Source: Nymphaea colorata | Taxonomy: Eukaryota; Streptophyta; Magnoliopsida; Nymphaeales; Nymphaeaceae | Direction: 5' to 3' | DNA: 64,000 bases | Assembly: GCF_008831285.2 (NCBI RefSeq) | Contig: NC_045143.1 | Coordinates: forward strand, 12,823,214 to 12,887,213 | Part shown: positions 14,210-24,885 of the stretch, piece after piece | How the letters are laid out: every line of letters starts with the position of its first letter | Position numbering within the stretch: the stretch's first letter is position 1 | Program-made: the position numbers and the translations under genes | The notes under the pieces: model-generated | What the model was told of the DNA's origin: nothing | The model's input: only the letters and a program-made list of their open reading frames with translations | The model's database searches: none

Positions 14210-14379
14210 AGACTTCCGAACGTGTCTATGTGATTACCGTGGAACAGCTTCAACATGATATCATTGAAGGTACATTACTTGTTGATTGTCGCATTGCTAG
14301 AGTATTATTTGATACAGAGGTGACTCATTCTTTTATGTCTAATTGATTTGCCACTTCACTAGAAGTGTCGGCGAAGATG
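14210..14379 (+). pseudogene. Protease remnant of Gypsy copy A, cut by rRNA sequence
   Basis: Translation shows a leucine-rich GTLLV stretch, then VLFDTEVTHSFMSN. This is the retropepsin active-site region with Asp-Thr but Glu in place of the usual Gly. The homology to copy B stops at about 14,379, where the 18S rRNA sequence starts, and resumes at about 14,701. Confidence 0.7.
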
Positions 14380-14394
14380 CTGATGTATTCAACT

Positions 14395-14430
<36 letters not shown>

Positions 14431-14501
14431 GGGAAACTACATCGTGATGGGGATAGATCATTGCAATTGTTGGTCTTCAACGAGGAATTCCTAGTAAGCG
14501 T

Positions 14502-14593
<92 letters not shown>

Positions 14594-14640
14594 ACGGCGA
14601 CGGAGGCGGTTCGCTGCCTACGACGTCGCGAGAAGTTCAT

Positions 14641-14697
<57 letters not shown>

Positions 14698-14698
14698 T
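14380..14698 (+). rRNA. 18S rRNA 3'-end fragment (pseudogene) embedded in Gypsy copy A
   Basis: The stretch reads as the last part of plant 18S rRNA. It begins with CTGATGTATTCAAC and contains GGCCGACAGGCCCGGGTAAT and the universal GTACACACCGCCCGTCGC. It ends with AAGGAGAAGTCGTAACAAGG and TTTCCGTAGGTGAACCT. It stops about 15 nt before the expected 18S 3' end, so no ITS1 is present. Compared with the consensus as I know it, it has scattered changes, many of them C-to-T or G-to-A (for example GGATCACGGCGACGGAGGCG), as expected for a methylated, unselected copy. It cannot give a working rRNA. No target-site duplication flanks it; 8-10 bases of Gypsy sequence present in copy B (around 21,330-21,338) are replaced. 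Confidence 0.93.
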
Positions 14699-16400
14699 TA
14701 TCCTAAAAATAGTCTGCCTTATGCATGCTCAAGATTTGTTTAGCCAGTATGTACCTGATGTGGACATATAAATGCATCGGCAACATTTGCCTACACAGTT
14801 AGTGATCATAACTCTTAGTGGGTTTGATATTATTTTGGGTATGAATTGACTATATACACATTATGTCAATATAGATTGTAGAAAAAACAAATACAATTAT
14901 TGACTCATGGGATGCAACCAGTGGAATTCCTAGCTCAAAAAGCTATTCTTAGTGATAAGATAATGGCATTTACACTAAAGGCTAAATGATAGTTAAAAAG
15001 GGAAAGTGTTGCATTCTTGGTCAACATGTCAACTAGTGAGGCTAAGCCAACGAAGTTTAGGGGACGTGGCCATTGTGTGTGAGTATTTTGAAGTTTTTTC
15101 TTGAAGAGTTGACGAGCTCGTCTCTAACATAGGAAGTTGAATTTAAGATATTGTTGTTACTAGGAATGACTCTCATTTCTATGGCACCATAGCTTATGCC
15201 ACCGGTAAAATTAAAAAAATTAAAGGAGCAACTATAATAGCTCTTAGATAAAAGCTTCATTCGACTTAGCGTGTCACTTTAGGGGGCACTCGTGTTGTTT
15301 GTTAAAAAGAATGATAGAATAATGTGTTTATGTATAGATTACCACATGTAGAATCAAGTCACCATCAAGAATAAATATCTATTTATTATAATTGAAGGCT
15401 TAATTTGATCAGCTTAAGAACACAAAGATTCTCTAAGATTGATTTGAGGATAAGTTATCATCAACTTTTGATACGGGAGGAAGATGTTGCTAAGACTTCC
15501 TTTTGAACTAGATATAGGCACTATGAATTCAGGGTCAAGCCTTTTGGGTTGACCAATGCTCTTGCATAATTTATGGACCTCATGAATTGGGTCTTCCAAG
15601 ACTACCTTGATCGATTTGCTATTATATTTGTGGATGATATTTTGGTGTATTCAAAGAGCGAGGCAAAATACAGAGATCAGTTAAGGAGTGCGTTGTTATA
15701 TGTCAAGTGCTCGAATGTGAATTTTGGCTAGAGAATGTAACCATCCTTAATCATGTGATCTCGAAAGATGGACTTTCGTAGATCCGGCTAAGGAGTCAGC
15801 AATACAGGACTAGAGGACGCAATGCAGTGTAACCAAGGTGAGAAGTTTTTTTGGATTGGGAGGATACTTTTGTAATTTTATACAAGACTTTTCAAAAATA
15901 GCTATGTCCATGACTAAGTTAGAAAAGGAGAGAAGTTTGTTTGGGATGAGAGTGTGAAAAGAGTTTCCAAACTCTGAAAGACAAACCTACAACTGCACCT
16001 ATCTTGATGCTTCCATCTGCTAATTCTAGATTTGTGGAATACAACGATGAATCAAAAATCGGTTATGGCTATGTATTGATGCAACATGCTCATGTGGTGG
16101 CTTATTCATCGAAACAATTGAAGACATATAAGAAGCATTATCTGACTCATGGTTTGGAATTCAGAGTGGTAGTATTTACGTAGAAGATATAGAAACACTA
16201 TTTCTATGGTGTAGCATTAGAGGTGTTTATGGATCACAAGTCGTTGAAGTACATATTCTTTTAAAATGAGCTTAATTTGATGCAAAGAAGATGGATCAGT
16301 ATTTAAAGGATTATGATTTCAAATATCATATCATCCATGAAAAGTGAATGTGGTGGTTGATGCTTTGAGCAGACATGTTGAGCAACAATATGTAGTATAA
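14699..16400 (+). pseudogene. RT-RNase H remnant of Gypsy copy A
   Basis: Reverse transcriptase motifs are recognisable in broken frames. There is a VKPFGLTNA-like stretch at about 15,530-15,560, a YLDRFAIIFVDDILVYSK catalytic-loop region (the F-V-D-D box) at about 15,607-15,655, and a VISKDGLS-like piece near 15,758. RNase H follows: the M-Q-H-A-H-V-V-A-Y-S-S-K-Q-L-K piece lies at about 16,080-16,125. Many stops. In copy B the corresponding RT region is interrupted by a large insertion. Confidence 0.75.
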
Positions 16401-16539
16401 TGAATCACTCTTAGACATTGTTGCAAGGTATGATAGCATGACAGCTTCACCTCTGTGATGAAAACAAAGCTACTATAACTGCCATGATACAACAACGATT
16501 GTAGGAAGAGTTTATATTGAAGCAAAAAGAAGACCCTGA

Positions 16540-17885
16540 TTTTACTAAAAACATGGAAGAAATAAGTAGGCAGATTCCCCTTGATATCAAGATGAAGATG
16601 GTTCATTGTGGTTCTGATAAAGACTATGAGTCCCTAGAGATGAAGGCGTGAAGTTTTAGTTACTCGATTAAGCTCATAAATCTAAATTTTTCGTACACCC
16701 TGTAGTACAAAAAATGTTTTAGGATACGAAACAGAATTATTGGTGGCTTGAAATGAAGCACGAAATTGTAGACTATATAGCGAAATGCTTAGTTAGCTAA
16801 TGGGTCAAAGTAGAACATCAACGCCAGGAGGCTAGTTGAAGAGGATAGATATTCCATTGTAAAAATGGGTGGGCATTACGATGGATTTTCTGGTAGGTTT
16901 TCCTCACACTAGGAGATAGCATAATGCCATATGGGTGATTGTTGATCGACTTACAAAGTCAGCTCACGCTTTTGCCAATTAGAACCAGTTAGTCATTAGA
17001 AAGTCTCGCAGAGTTATACATTAGAGAAATAATCAGACTATATGGGGTACCAAAGTCTATTATTATCTCTCAAGATTCATGTTTTATATCTAAATTTCGA
17101 GGGCAATTGCAAAAGACATTAGTTATGAAACTTCAGTTGAGGACAGGGTTCCACCCTCAAACTGATGGGCAATCTAAGAGAACCATTCAGACCTTAGAGG
17201 ACTTGTCGTGTGCTTGTGACTTAGACTAAAATTGAGAATGGGATAAACATGTGAAGTTGACAGAGTTTGCATATAAAAATAGTTACCACTCTAGTATTGA
17301 GATGACACCTTTGGAGGCATTGTATGGAAGGCCTTCCAGATTGCCAACTTGTTGGATCCAAATGGGTGATGTAAGATCGAAAACCCTTTGGTAGAGCAAC
17401 ATTACACCGACCAAGTACAATTGATAAAGAAAAAGTTATTGATAGCTTAGAGTATATAGAAGAGTTAGGCTGACATTTGTCACAGAGAGTTGACTTTTGA
17501 GGTTGGTGATTATTTGTTTTATGAAAAATTAACCCACTAAAGGTGTCTTTCGATTCAGTAATAAGGATAAGTTGAACTCGAGGTTCATTGGGCTTTTAGA
17601 AATATTAGAAAAGATCGTAGGGGTGGCGTACAGATTGGCACTACCACCTAAGTTGAGTCATGTTCATGACATTTTTTATGTCCTCATGCTTTGAAAGTAT
17701 GTGTTGGATCCTACACACATTATTGATTTTCAAAATATTCATGTGCAAGATGATTTGATGATGAAAGAAAAGCCTATCAGAATTGTGGATCAAAGAGAGT
17801 AATTACTTTGCACTAAGAGAATTCCTTTAGTAAAAGTGGAATGACAACACCATGGGTTGAAGGAGACCACATGGAAGCTTGAGGC
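16540..17885 (+). pseudogene. Integrase and chromodomain remnant of Gypsy copy A
   Basis: Broken plus-strand frames show MDFLVGFPHTR followed by NAIWVIVDRLTKSAHAF (about 16,880-16,980), which is the first catalytic Asp region. A T-G-F-H-P-Q-T-D-G-Q piece follows at about 17,140-17,170, then NSYHSSIEMTPLEALYGRP at about 17,280-17,335. The tail has LPPKLSHVHDIFYVLML and RIVDQRE, then H-H-G-L-K-E-T-T-W (17,640-17,880), the degenerate chromodomain. The polypurine tract and LTR start that should follow are missing by a deletion of about 100 bp relative to copy B. Confidence 0.78.
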
Positions 17886-17919
17886 TGATATGCGAAAGAA
17901 GCATCCACACATGTTCTCA

Positions 17920-18861
17920 GGGTCCAGACCTAGACCCGAATCCCACCTGCATGAAGAGGAAGGCCCGACGATGGGCTCTCCCTCTTCGTCTCTCTCAGTG
18001 GTTTGAACGTGATGTAGAGGAACAGGAGGCGGAAGAAGGTGTAGTGGTGGTAGAGGTGAAGGGCAGTGGCACTGAGGTAATCCCCTCTCAATTTATCTCT
18101 GTCTTCTGTCTTCTGTCTTCTCCTTCTTTCTTTCCCTCTATAGCAGCTCTGTTTTTCTCCCCCTATGTCCTGAGTCCTCTTGCTTCACCGTCTCTCGTTG
18201 TCCCTCGCCCTCTGCTCTCTCTCCTGCCAGTGATATATCAACCTCACCATCTCTCTCTCTGCACTCTCCCTCAATTGTGCCCTTCCTCACGGACTCCACT
18301 GGTCTCCCGTTCTCTCCCTCCTTCACCTTTACTCCCTCGTCTCCCTGCTCTCTCTCTCCTATCAGCTCTTTCTCACCCTCACCATGTCTCACTCTCACTC
18401 TCTCTTTATATTTCCTCCCTCAACCAGGGCACTATCTCATGCACGCTCTTCATTTCTCTATTTTTTTTTCTCGCCCCTGTTTGTCTTTCTTGCCCTTACG
18501 TGTGTCTCCCTTAGCCAAACTATACCCCTCTCAACCAAATGTTCTCTTCTCATATTAGATTTCTCTTTGGCTCTATTTTTTGGTCATTCTCGCCCTCTTT
18601 GATGTTGTTGGGTTGGATTGCAATTAGAGAAACACATCTTTCCCCTCATTGATGTTGGTCGCATTGATGTCTTGTTTTTGTTAGACATCAATTTTGTGGT
18701 TTTGGAGGTATTTTTGTCTTGTGTCATTAGTAAATATGAAGTGAGTTTGTATAAACTGAATTTGTTACATAATGGAATGTTTGCCCCATTGTCATTTATA
18801 TTTGCATAACTCCTTTTAATGTTGTGTCGTCACACCTCGTCAAAATGGTTGGGGTGTAACA
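17920..18861 (+). repeat. Middle LTR of the Gypsy array, internally deleted
   Basis: From GGTCCAGACC it matches the 3' LTR from about 27,323. It runs through the CT-rich stretch (18,080-18,560) to the conserved TTTGATGTTGTTGGGTTGG, then jumps at about 18,640-18,650 to sequence matching 29,965 onward. About 1.9 kb of LTR is therefore missing. It ends at CA (18,861). Proline/serine/leucine-rich translations of the CT-rich stretch are artefacts of base composition. Confidence 0.8.
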
Positions 18862-18865
18862 ACTT

Positions 18866-18877
18866 TGGTATCAGAGC
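18866..18877 (+). other. Primer binding site, initiator-Met tRNA (copy B)
   Basis: TGGTATCAGAGC lies 4 nt after the middle LTR end, as in copy A. Confidence 0.9.
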
Positions 18878-19310
18878 TATGGAAAAGTCTCATTATGGAT
18901 GTGAGCTTAAGTCTATCTTTGAAGTTGTATTGCCTAGGTACGCACTACTTTATTGAGCTCTTATTGTGGTTTTGATGTTCACTGTGATGTATACGCATAG
19001 GATGAGTTGATGTTTTGAAATATTGTGATGATGCATCTTTACAATTTGACTTGAAAAAACTTATCAAAACTTTGTAATAAGAATGAGGGTTCTTGCTTGT
19101 ACAGATGGAGTAGCAATATAGGGGTAAGAAGCTAGGTGGACCAGCTATTGAGGCATAGAGAGAGCCAAGCTCGGCCCATTCAAATGCGTATACCCCACTT
19201 GACGACAGTATGTCGGGGCAATAGTTTGCCTAGATTGGTGTGGGTGCCCAAACCCCACAAATACAGACTCCACATGTGGATCAGTATGTTATACTACTGA
19301 CAACTTTGCT

Positions 19311-20192
19311 TAGTCCTGGGCATCGGGCCGGGCCGCCGCCGGCCCGGTTGGGCCCGGGCCCAGGGGGGAAGGGCGGCCCGGCCCGACTCCCGCCCTCGCA
19401 CGGTCGGGCGGCCTCCGCCCTCCGCTCGCTCCCCTAACCCCTCCCTCTTTCTTCCCGTCTCCCTCTCCCTCTCTGCTCCCTCTCCTTCTCCCTTTCGTCT
19501 CCCTCTCCCTCTGTCTCCCTCTCCCTCTCCCTTCCGTCTCCCTCTCCCTCTGCTCCCTCTCCCTTCTGTCTCCCTCTCCCTTCCGTCTCCCTTCCATCTC
19601 CCTCTTCCTCTGCTCCCAATCCCTTCCCTCTCCTTCTCCCTTCTGTCTCCCTCTCCCTCTCTGCTCCCTCTCCCGTTTCCCTCTCCCTCTCCCTTTCCCT
19701 CTCTACTCCCTCTCCGTTTCCCTCTCCCTCTCCCTCTCTGCCTGGCCCGCTCGCTCCCCTCCCTCTCCCTCTCCCTCTCCCTCTCCCTCTCCCTCTTTGA
19801 GTCCCTCCCCTCTCCCTTCCCGTCTCCCTCTCCCTCTCTTTTCCCTCTCCCTCTCCACCTCCGTCCCCTGCAGCCCCGCTCGCTCCCCTCCCTCTCCACC
19901 TCCGTCTCCCGCAGCCCCCGCGGCGGCGCGGCCCGCAGCTCGCTCCTCTCCCTCTCCGCCTCCATCCCCCCGCAGCCCCCATGCCCCGCTCTGTCTCCCT
20001 CTCCGCTCGGCTCCCCCTTCCCGTGTCTCCCTCTTCGCGGCGAGCTGGGCTGGGCCTGACTTTTGGTGGCCAGGCCCGGTACCCGGCCCGGCAAGATTAT
20101 CGGGCCGGGCCCGGGCTTCAGGCCCGATGGGCCGACCCGAGCCGGGTCTTAGCGGGCCGGGCCGGCCCAGCCCAGCCCGATGCCCACCCCTA
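19311..20192 (+). mobile_element. Non-autonomous hAT-type DNA transposon with (CCCTCT)-rich core
   Basis: The 882-bp element is flanked by a perfect 8-bp target duplication, ACTTTGCT (19,303-19,310 and 20,193-20,200). Its ends are inverted repeats starting TAG: the left end reads TAGTCCTGGGCATCGGGC, the complement of the right end TAGGGGTGGGCATCGGGC. These features are those of the hAT superfamily. Gypsy copy A has the corresponding empty site near 13,241-13,250, which confirms insertion. The subterminal parts are runs of GGGCC/GGCCC. The core, 19,437-19,905, is almost pure CCCTCT-like repeat. No transposase reading frame is present. Long Arg/Gly/Glu-rich frames on the minus strand come from the repeat. 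It must depend on an autonomous hAT elsewhere. Confidence 0.92.
19437..19905. repeat. Degenerate (CCCTCT)n / (AGAGGG)n array inside the hAT element
   Basis: Some 470 bp dominated by CCCTCTC and CCCTCTG units with a few GCTCCC and GTCTCC interruptions. On the minus strand it is a dense series of GGG triplets separated by 3 bases, the classical pattern for G-quadruplex formation, and also a polypurine strand. Confidence 0.95.
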
Positions 20193-20200
20193 ACTTTGCT

Positions 20201-21120
20201 GATGCTGACTTTCCTAGTACAGTTGATGGTCAGTAACCAGAGAAGTCATGCATCTCCTACAAGAGACACCTCTACACCACCTAAGGAGATGATGCAATCA
20301 CCTGTCTTCACCAGAGATGGCAACCTAGACACGGCAGAGGAGTGGATTGAAGAGGTAGAATGCATCTTCGAGCTTCTAAAGATGCCAGAAGGAGATAAAG
20401 TAAATTATGGCTCGTACTTGTTGAAGAGTGATGTCAAAGGTGGTAGAAATCAACCCATGAGAATCGGTTTGCAGGCCAACAACCAATCTCATGGAAGCAA
20501 TTCAAAGATTCATTCTTCAACTTACTTCCCAGCACATGCAAGGAACAAAAAAATGCATGAGTTTCTTGAGTTGTAACAAAATTCCTTGAGGTTGGAGGAG
20601 TGTGTTACTAAGTATCGACACCTATAGGTATATTTCTCACATCTCTACACCACTAATGAGGACAGAGAGTCTGAATGCATGATGGACTGTGAAGTAAGGG
20701 GATGTCTAGACGGCTTGGCGATTTGGATGAGGTGGTCACCATGGCTAGACACATGGCATGGAGGAGGATTGGAAAGAATGTAGACGGACCAACATCAAAA
20801 AAGACAAGCCAACACTCGCATGCTGGGCAGATGTAGGCCAAGCACCACAACTTCACAGGCATGGCAAAGCCTTATGGGAGGTGAGACGACAAAGCATTCA
20901 AGCATAACAAGCCTACCTGTAGTAACACTATATAGGGGACAATGACTACTTCGACTTTATCGAGATGTCCCACCTGTTCAAGTGTGCACCCTAGGAATTT
21001 GTGTTATCAAAAGACTGAAATGTATTTATACTATGGAAGGATGGGACATTTTATTAAAGGTTGCCTTAAAATGCGAGAAAATGAGTTGAAGAAGCCCAAG
21101 GTTGATCCTTCAATTGCACT
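20201..21120 (+). pseudogene. Gag remnant of Gypsy copy B
   Basis: The frame from 20,290 shows MQSPVFTRDGNLDTAEEW and IEEVECIFELLKMPEGDK, the start of the Gag core, and runs to 20,573. The zinc-knuckle region (about 21,005-21,060) reads MYLYYGRMGHFIKGC, with the first two cysteines lost. Frameshifts separate the pieces. It is better preserved than copy A in this part. Confidence 0.75.
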
Positions 21121-21417
21121 TTGAAGAAGCCCGAGGTTGGTCATTCAATTGCACGAAAAACTACCGGATGTGTCTATGCGACTACTGTCGAGGAGCTTCA
21201 ACATGATATCATTAAAGGTACATTACTTGTTGGTTATCACATTGCTAAAGTATTATTTGATAGAGGGGTGACTCATTCTTTTATATCTAATCAATTTGCC
21301 ACTTTAGTAGAAGTGACGGCTAAGAGGATGTCGTATGTCCTAAAAGTAGTCAGCCTTATGCATGCTCAAAATTCGTGTAGCCAATATGTACCTCATGTGG
21401 ACGTAAAAATGCATTAG
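21121..21417 (+). pseudogene. Protease remnant of Gypsy copy B
   Basis: A 98-codon open frame contains GTLLVGYHIAKVLFDRG followed by THSFISNQF, the retropepsin active-site region. The motif reads Asp-Arg-Gly instead of Asp-Thr/Ser-Gly, which should abolish activity. It matches copy A 14,200-14,379. Confidence 0.75.
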
Positions 21418-21522
21418 CATCATTTGTCTGCACAGTTAGTGATCATAAGTCTTAGCGGGTTTGATATTATTTTGGGCATAGATTAACTATATACACATTA
21501 TCCCAATATAGATTATAGAAAC

Positions 21523-21918
21523 ATGCAAATACAATTATTCACTCATGAGATGCAACCAGTGGAATTTCAAGCTCAAAAAGCTAGTCTTACTAATAAGATA
21601 ATAGCATCTGCATTAAAGAATAAACGATTGTTAGAAAATGGAAGTGTTGCATTCTTGGTCAACATGTCGACTAGTGATGCTATACTGGTAAAGTTAGGGG
21701 ATGTGGCCATTGTGAGTAAGTACCCCAATGTGTTTCCTAAAGAGTTGATGAGTTTGTCTCTAACACAAGAAGTTGAATTCAAGATAGAGTGGTTACTAGG
21801 AATAGCTCACATTTCTATGGCACCATATCATATGGCACTGACAGAATTAGAAGAATTAAAGAAGCAACTACATGAGCTCTTAGATAAAAGCTTCAGTCGA
21901 CCTAGCATGTCACTTTAA
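21523..21918 (+). pseudogene. RT N-terminal region remnant of Gypsy copy B
   Basis: A 131-codon open frame contains KLGDVAIVSKYPNVFPKELM (the linker before RT), the PP-type segment rewritten as HISMAPYHMA, and ELEELKKQLHELLDKSF. A stop replaces the following P-S-x-S-P-W segment. Homology continues to about 22,010, where a foreign insertion begins. Confidence 0.75.
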
Positions 21919-22691
21919 GGGGCACTCATGTTATTTATCAAGAAGAAAGTTAGAATAGTGCACTTATGTATAGATTACCACATATTGAATCAAGTCGCCA
22001 TCAAGAACAAGTAAATAGCGACGGGGCAGGGGTCTGCAACAATGCAGGCCCCTCCCTTTTTCTTGTAAAACCGAGCCGTGGGGGTTGGTTTTGGCATTTT
22101 TGGGTGGGCAATAGCCCTACCCACATCCCAAAAGGGTATTTGTAGGGCTAATGGCCAATCCCACTTACTCAAAACCTATTTTTAAAAAATAAAATTAAAA
22201 ATAATTCAAAATTATTTAAAATTTGCATGAAAATGTTATGAAATGCAAAAAAAAAATCAAATTTTGAGTTTTGGCTCCAAAACTCTCTATAAATACCTCC
22301 ACAATCTTCTCTCTTGGGTATGAGTTAGCCCTTGGAGAAACTCTAGTGCATTCTCACTTGAAGGCTTAGAGTTTTTCCTTTATCTCTCTCTTCCTCTTCC
22401 TCTTTCCATTTCTCTCTTCTTCTCCAAAGACTTAGAGTTTTTCCCTTATCTCTCTTCTTTTATCTCTCTCTTCCTCTTTCTCTTTCCATTTCTCTCTTCT
22501 TCTCCAACTTGGAGCAAGCTTCATCAAGCTACAACTCTCTTGGAGGTATCCTCTTCATCATCTTGGAGCTTCAATCAAGGAGATCTCTATGATCATTCCA
22601 AGCTAAGGTGTTCATCTTTACTAAAGTCATTCTCATTAGAGGTATATAATCAACATTCCATTCCTTTTTTTTTTTTGCTTTCTATCTTCTT

Positions 22692-23190
22692 CATCTCCCC
22701 ATGGCCATATGAGATAGCTCTCAAATCTCTATCATAGAGTCAAGAAGCTATGCTCGAGTACACCAGGAGCATGAGAAGATGAGATGATATTTCATTTTAT
22801 AATTAAATCATGTCCTCTCTTCTTGAATATAGCTTGGTTTTGGTTCCCTTGTTTCTTCTATTGTTCATCTCCCAATGAGCATATAAGATAGCCTTCAAAT
22901 CTTCATTTTAGAATCAAGAAGTTATTCTTGTGTGCACCGAGATCATGAGAAGGTAAAGTAATCTTTCATTTTATGATTAAATCATGTTATTTCTTTTCTT
23001 GAATATAATCTTGTTGTTGTTACCTTATTTCCTCTCCTCTTCATCTTTCCATGGCCATATGAGAGCTCTCAAACCTTTGTTTTAGAGTCAATGAGCTGTG
23101 CTCAAGTGCACCAGGAGCATGAGAAGATGAGATAATATTTCATTTTATTATTGAATCATATTTTCTCTTTTCTTGAATGATTGCTTTGTT
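22692..23190. repeat. Three tandem copies of a 174-176 bp unit
   Basis: Units start at CATCTCCCCATGGCC (22,692), CATCTCCCAATGAGC (22,866) and CATCTTTCCATGGCC (23,042). Each carries ATAGCTCTCAAA-like, GAGTCAAGAAGCT-like, CACCAGGAGCATGAGAAG and ATTTCATTTTAT landmarks and ends in a TCTTGAATAT/GAT stretch. Units 1 and 3 are closer to each other than to unit 2 by eye. Confidence 0.85.
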
Positions 23191-23854
23191 TGAATATATT
23201 ATCTATGCATAGTTGGTTGATTTTTCATTTGTATGTGAATGCATGGTGAGAATGAGAGTATGGTTTGGGACTCTTTATTCTTATGTTAATTTTTTAGGTT
23301 GGGGCTTGTCCTACCTGAAAAAAACCCTCACGAATATGTACATGTTAATATGCATTTTTATGTCATTTTGCGTTAGTTTCTTTTTAATCATCTGATTAAG
23401 AACCCTAATGAGCACCTTATCATGTGGTTTGGCTTTCTTTCATACCCAACGCTGGAAGAAACATATTACCTTGTACCAAATGAAATAAGTATATTTTATA
23501 TTCATACATACAAAAAATATTTGAGATCATGGTTTCCAAAATATTTTCGAAAGAACCCTTTCTAAGAGACTTAGCTTAAGTTCTTGCATGAGTCCAAGCT
23601 CCCCTCAAGCCTACATCAAACTTGAAGTCGAATGTTTTAAGTTACTTTTAATCTCATGAAGACACAGATGTATATACATGTTATATACCTCTATGTGCAC
23701 ATGATGATTGTCTTCATTTTTCTCTCTCTATGTTTTCATATTCTACTTTACAAATTTTCACATATACATGAGTGCATGTATACATATGTTCTATTTTCTC
23801 TTTCAAGAATCTTTTATTTATCTCTTCAAGTTAAATGTCTTCTCTTCCAAATTT

Positions 23855-23856
<2 letters not shown>

Positions 23857-23894
<38 letters not shown>
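23857..23894. repeat. (TA)19 microsatellite
   Basis: Uninterrupted TA run within the inserted block. Confidence 0.95.
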
Positions 23895-23897
<3 letters not shown>

Positions 23898-24885
23898 TCT
23901 ATGTATTTTTTTCTAGAATCTCTCTTTCTCTTCCAATCAATACCCTCTTTTATAAACTTTCATATACATGTATGTATGTACAAATAAAATACATACAAAG
24001 ATATGTATCTTTTTCTCTTTTAAAATCTCTCATTTAGTGATCTTCAGAATCTCTTTCTCTTTCTCTTTCTCCATATTTCTCTTTTGATTAAGTCTCCATT
24101 TTTCCATTTTTTTGAACATATTTTTCTTTCATGATTATTTTCATTTACCGACTTCACTAAGACCAAAACTCAAGTAATGACCCAATATTAGAATCATGTT
24201 TAATGGTCTACAACCCCAATCCATTTTCAAAAACTTTTCCTCCTTATACAAGATAGTTATGAAAACAAAATTTTAGATATATGATATGGTATGAATGCTT
24301 TTAGATGAATAGTATGGTATGAATGTTTCTAGATGAATGTTGTGGTAGGAATGAATTATTTTCTTCCAATCATATAGGATCAATATATTCATGCATCTAC
24401 ATTCACTTAACATCACAAATTACCACAATCACATCTCTAAAAGAACTTAAGCAAGATGAGATAGAGCTCAAAGTAGGTAGTAACTGAATTAGAGCAAAAT
24501 CTCAAACTTACTTAAAGTCTTGAGAGAACACTAAAGCGACTTCAAAATGATTTCTCAAGCTTTCCAAACAATAGTTATAAAGATTTCTCAATTCTAGTTT
24601 TCCCAAAAATGTTTCACATTCTCAAGTAATTCTTCAAGAACCTTTTCAAAAGTTTGAAACATTAAACTTTCAATGTTCTTCTACACCGCATATAGAAAGG
24701 ATGTTCAAGCCTAAACGAAATGAATCACTATTAAACATAGCCCTTGGATTAATTACCCCCTGGTAAAGGTGCTGGAAATGGTCGATCCTTGTACTGACGG
24801 GCGAGTCTCTTTCTCTCTCATTTGAAAACAAAACATTATTTTTCTATAGCACTCCAAAAACCAAAAATTTTTTGGAGATGCGAAC

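Larger units (their letters stand above)
22011..24880. repeat. 2.9-kb block inserted in the RT region of Gypsy copy B
   Basis: Homology between copies A and B stops at AAGAACAA (22,010) and resumes at AGGGTCATGCC (about 24,886). About 160 bp of RT present in copy A (15,371-15,530) is missing, so the block replaced sequence. Inside are a TATA-like CTCTATAAATACC at about 22,285, CT-rich duplicated segments at 22,370-22,510, the 175-bp tandem array and a (TA)n run. Its right end (24,735-24,812, with AAGGTGCTGGAAATGGTCGA) resembles 5,535-5,630. This suggests LTR sequence of another Gypsy family. No coding frame of note. Confidence 0.6.

Noticed and set aside
14461-14643. A 60-codon open frame inside the 18S rRNA fragment
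   Set aside because: The DNA is recognisable 18S rRNA, so the open frame is incidental.
17879-18602. Pro/Ser/Leu-rich open frames up to 211 codons in the CT-rich part of the middle LTR (also 27,502-28,015)
   Set aside because: They are explained by pyrimidine-rich LTR sequence, overlap in several frames, and are not kept between the two LTR copies.
19294-20094. A 266-codon Arg/Gly/Glu-rich open frame on the minus strand, and overlapping frames on both strands
   Set aside because: It is the translation of the (AGAGGG)n core of the hAT element. Several frames are open at once, and no non-repetitive sequence supports a protein.
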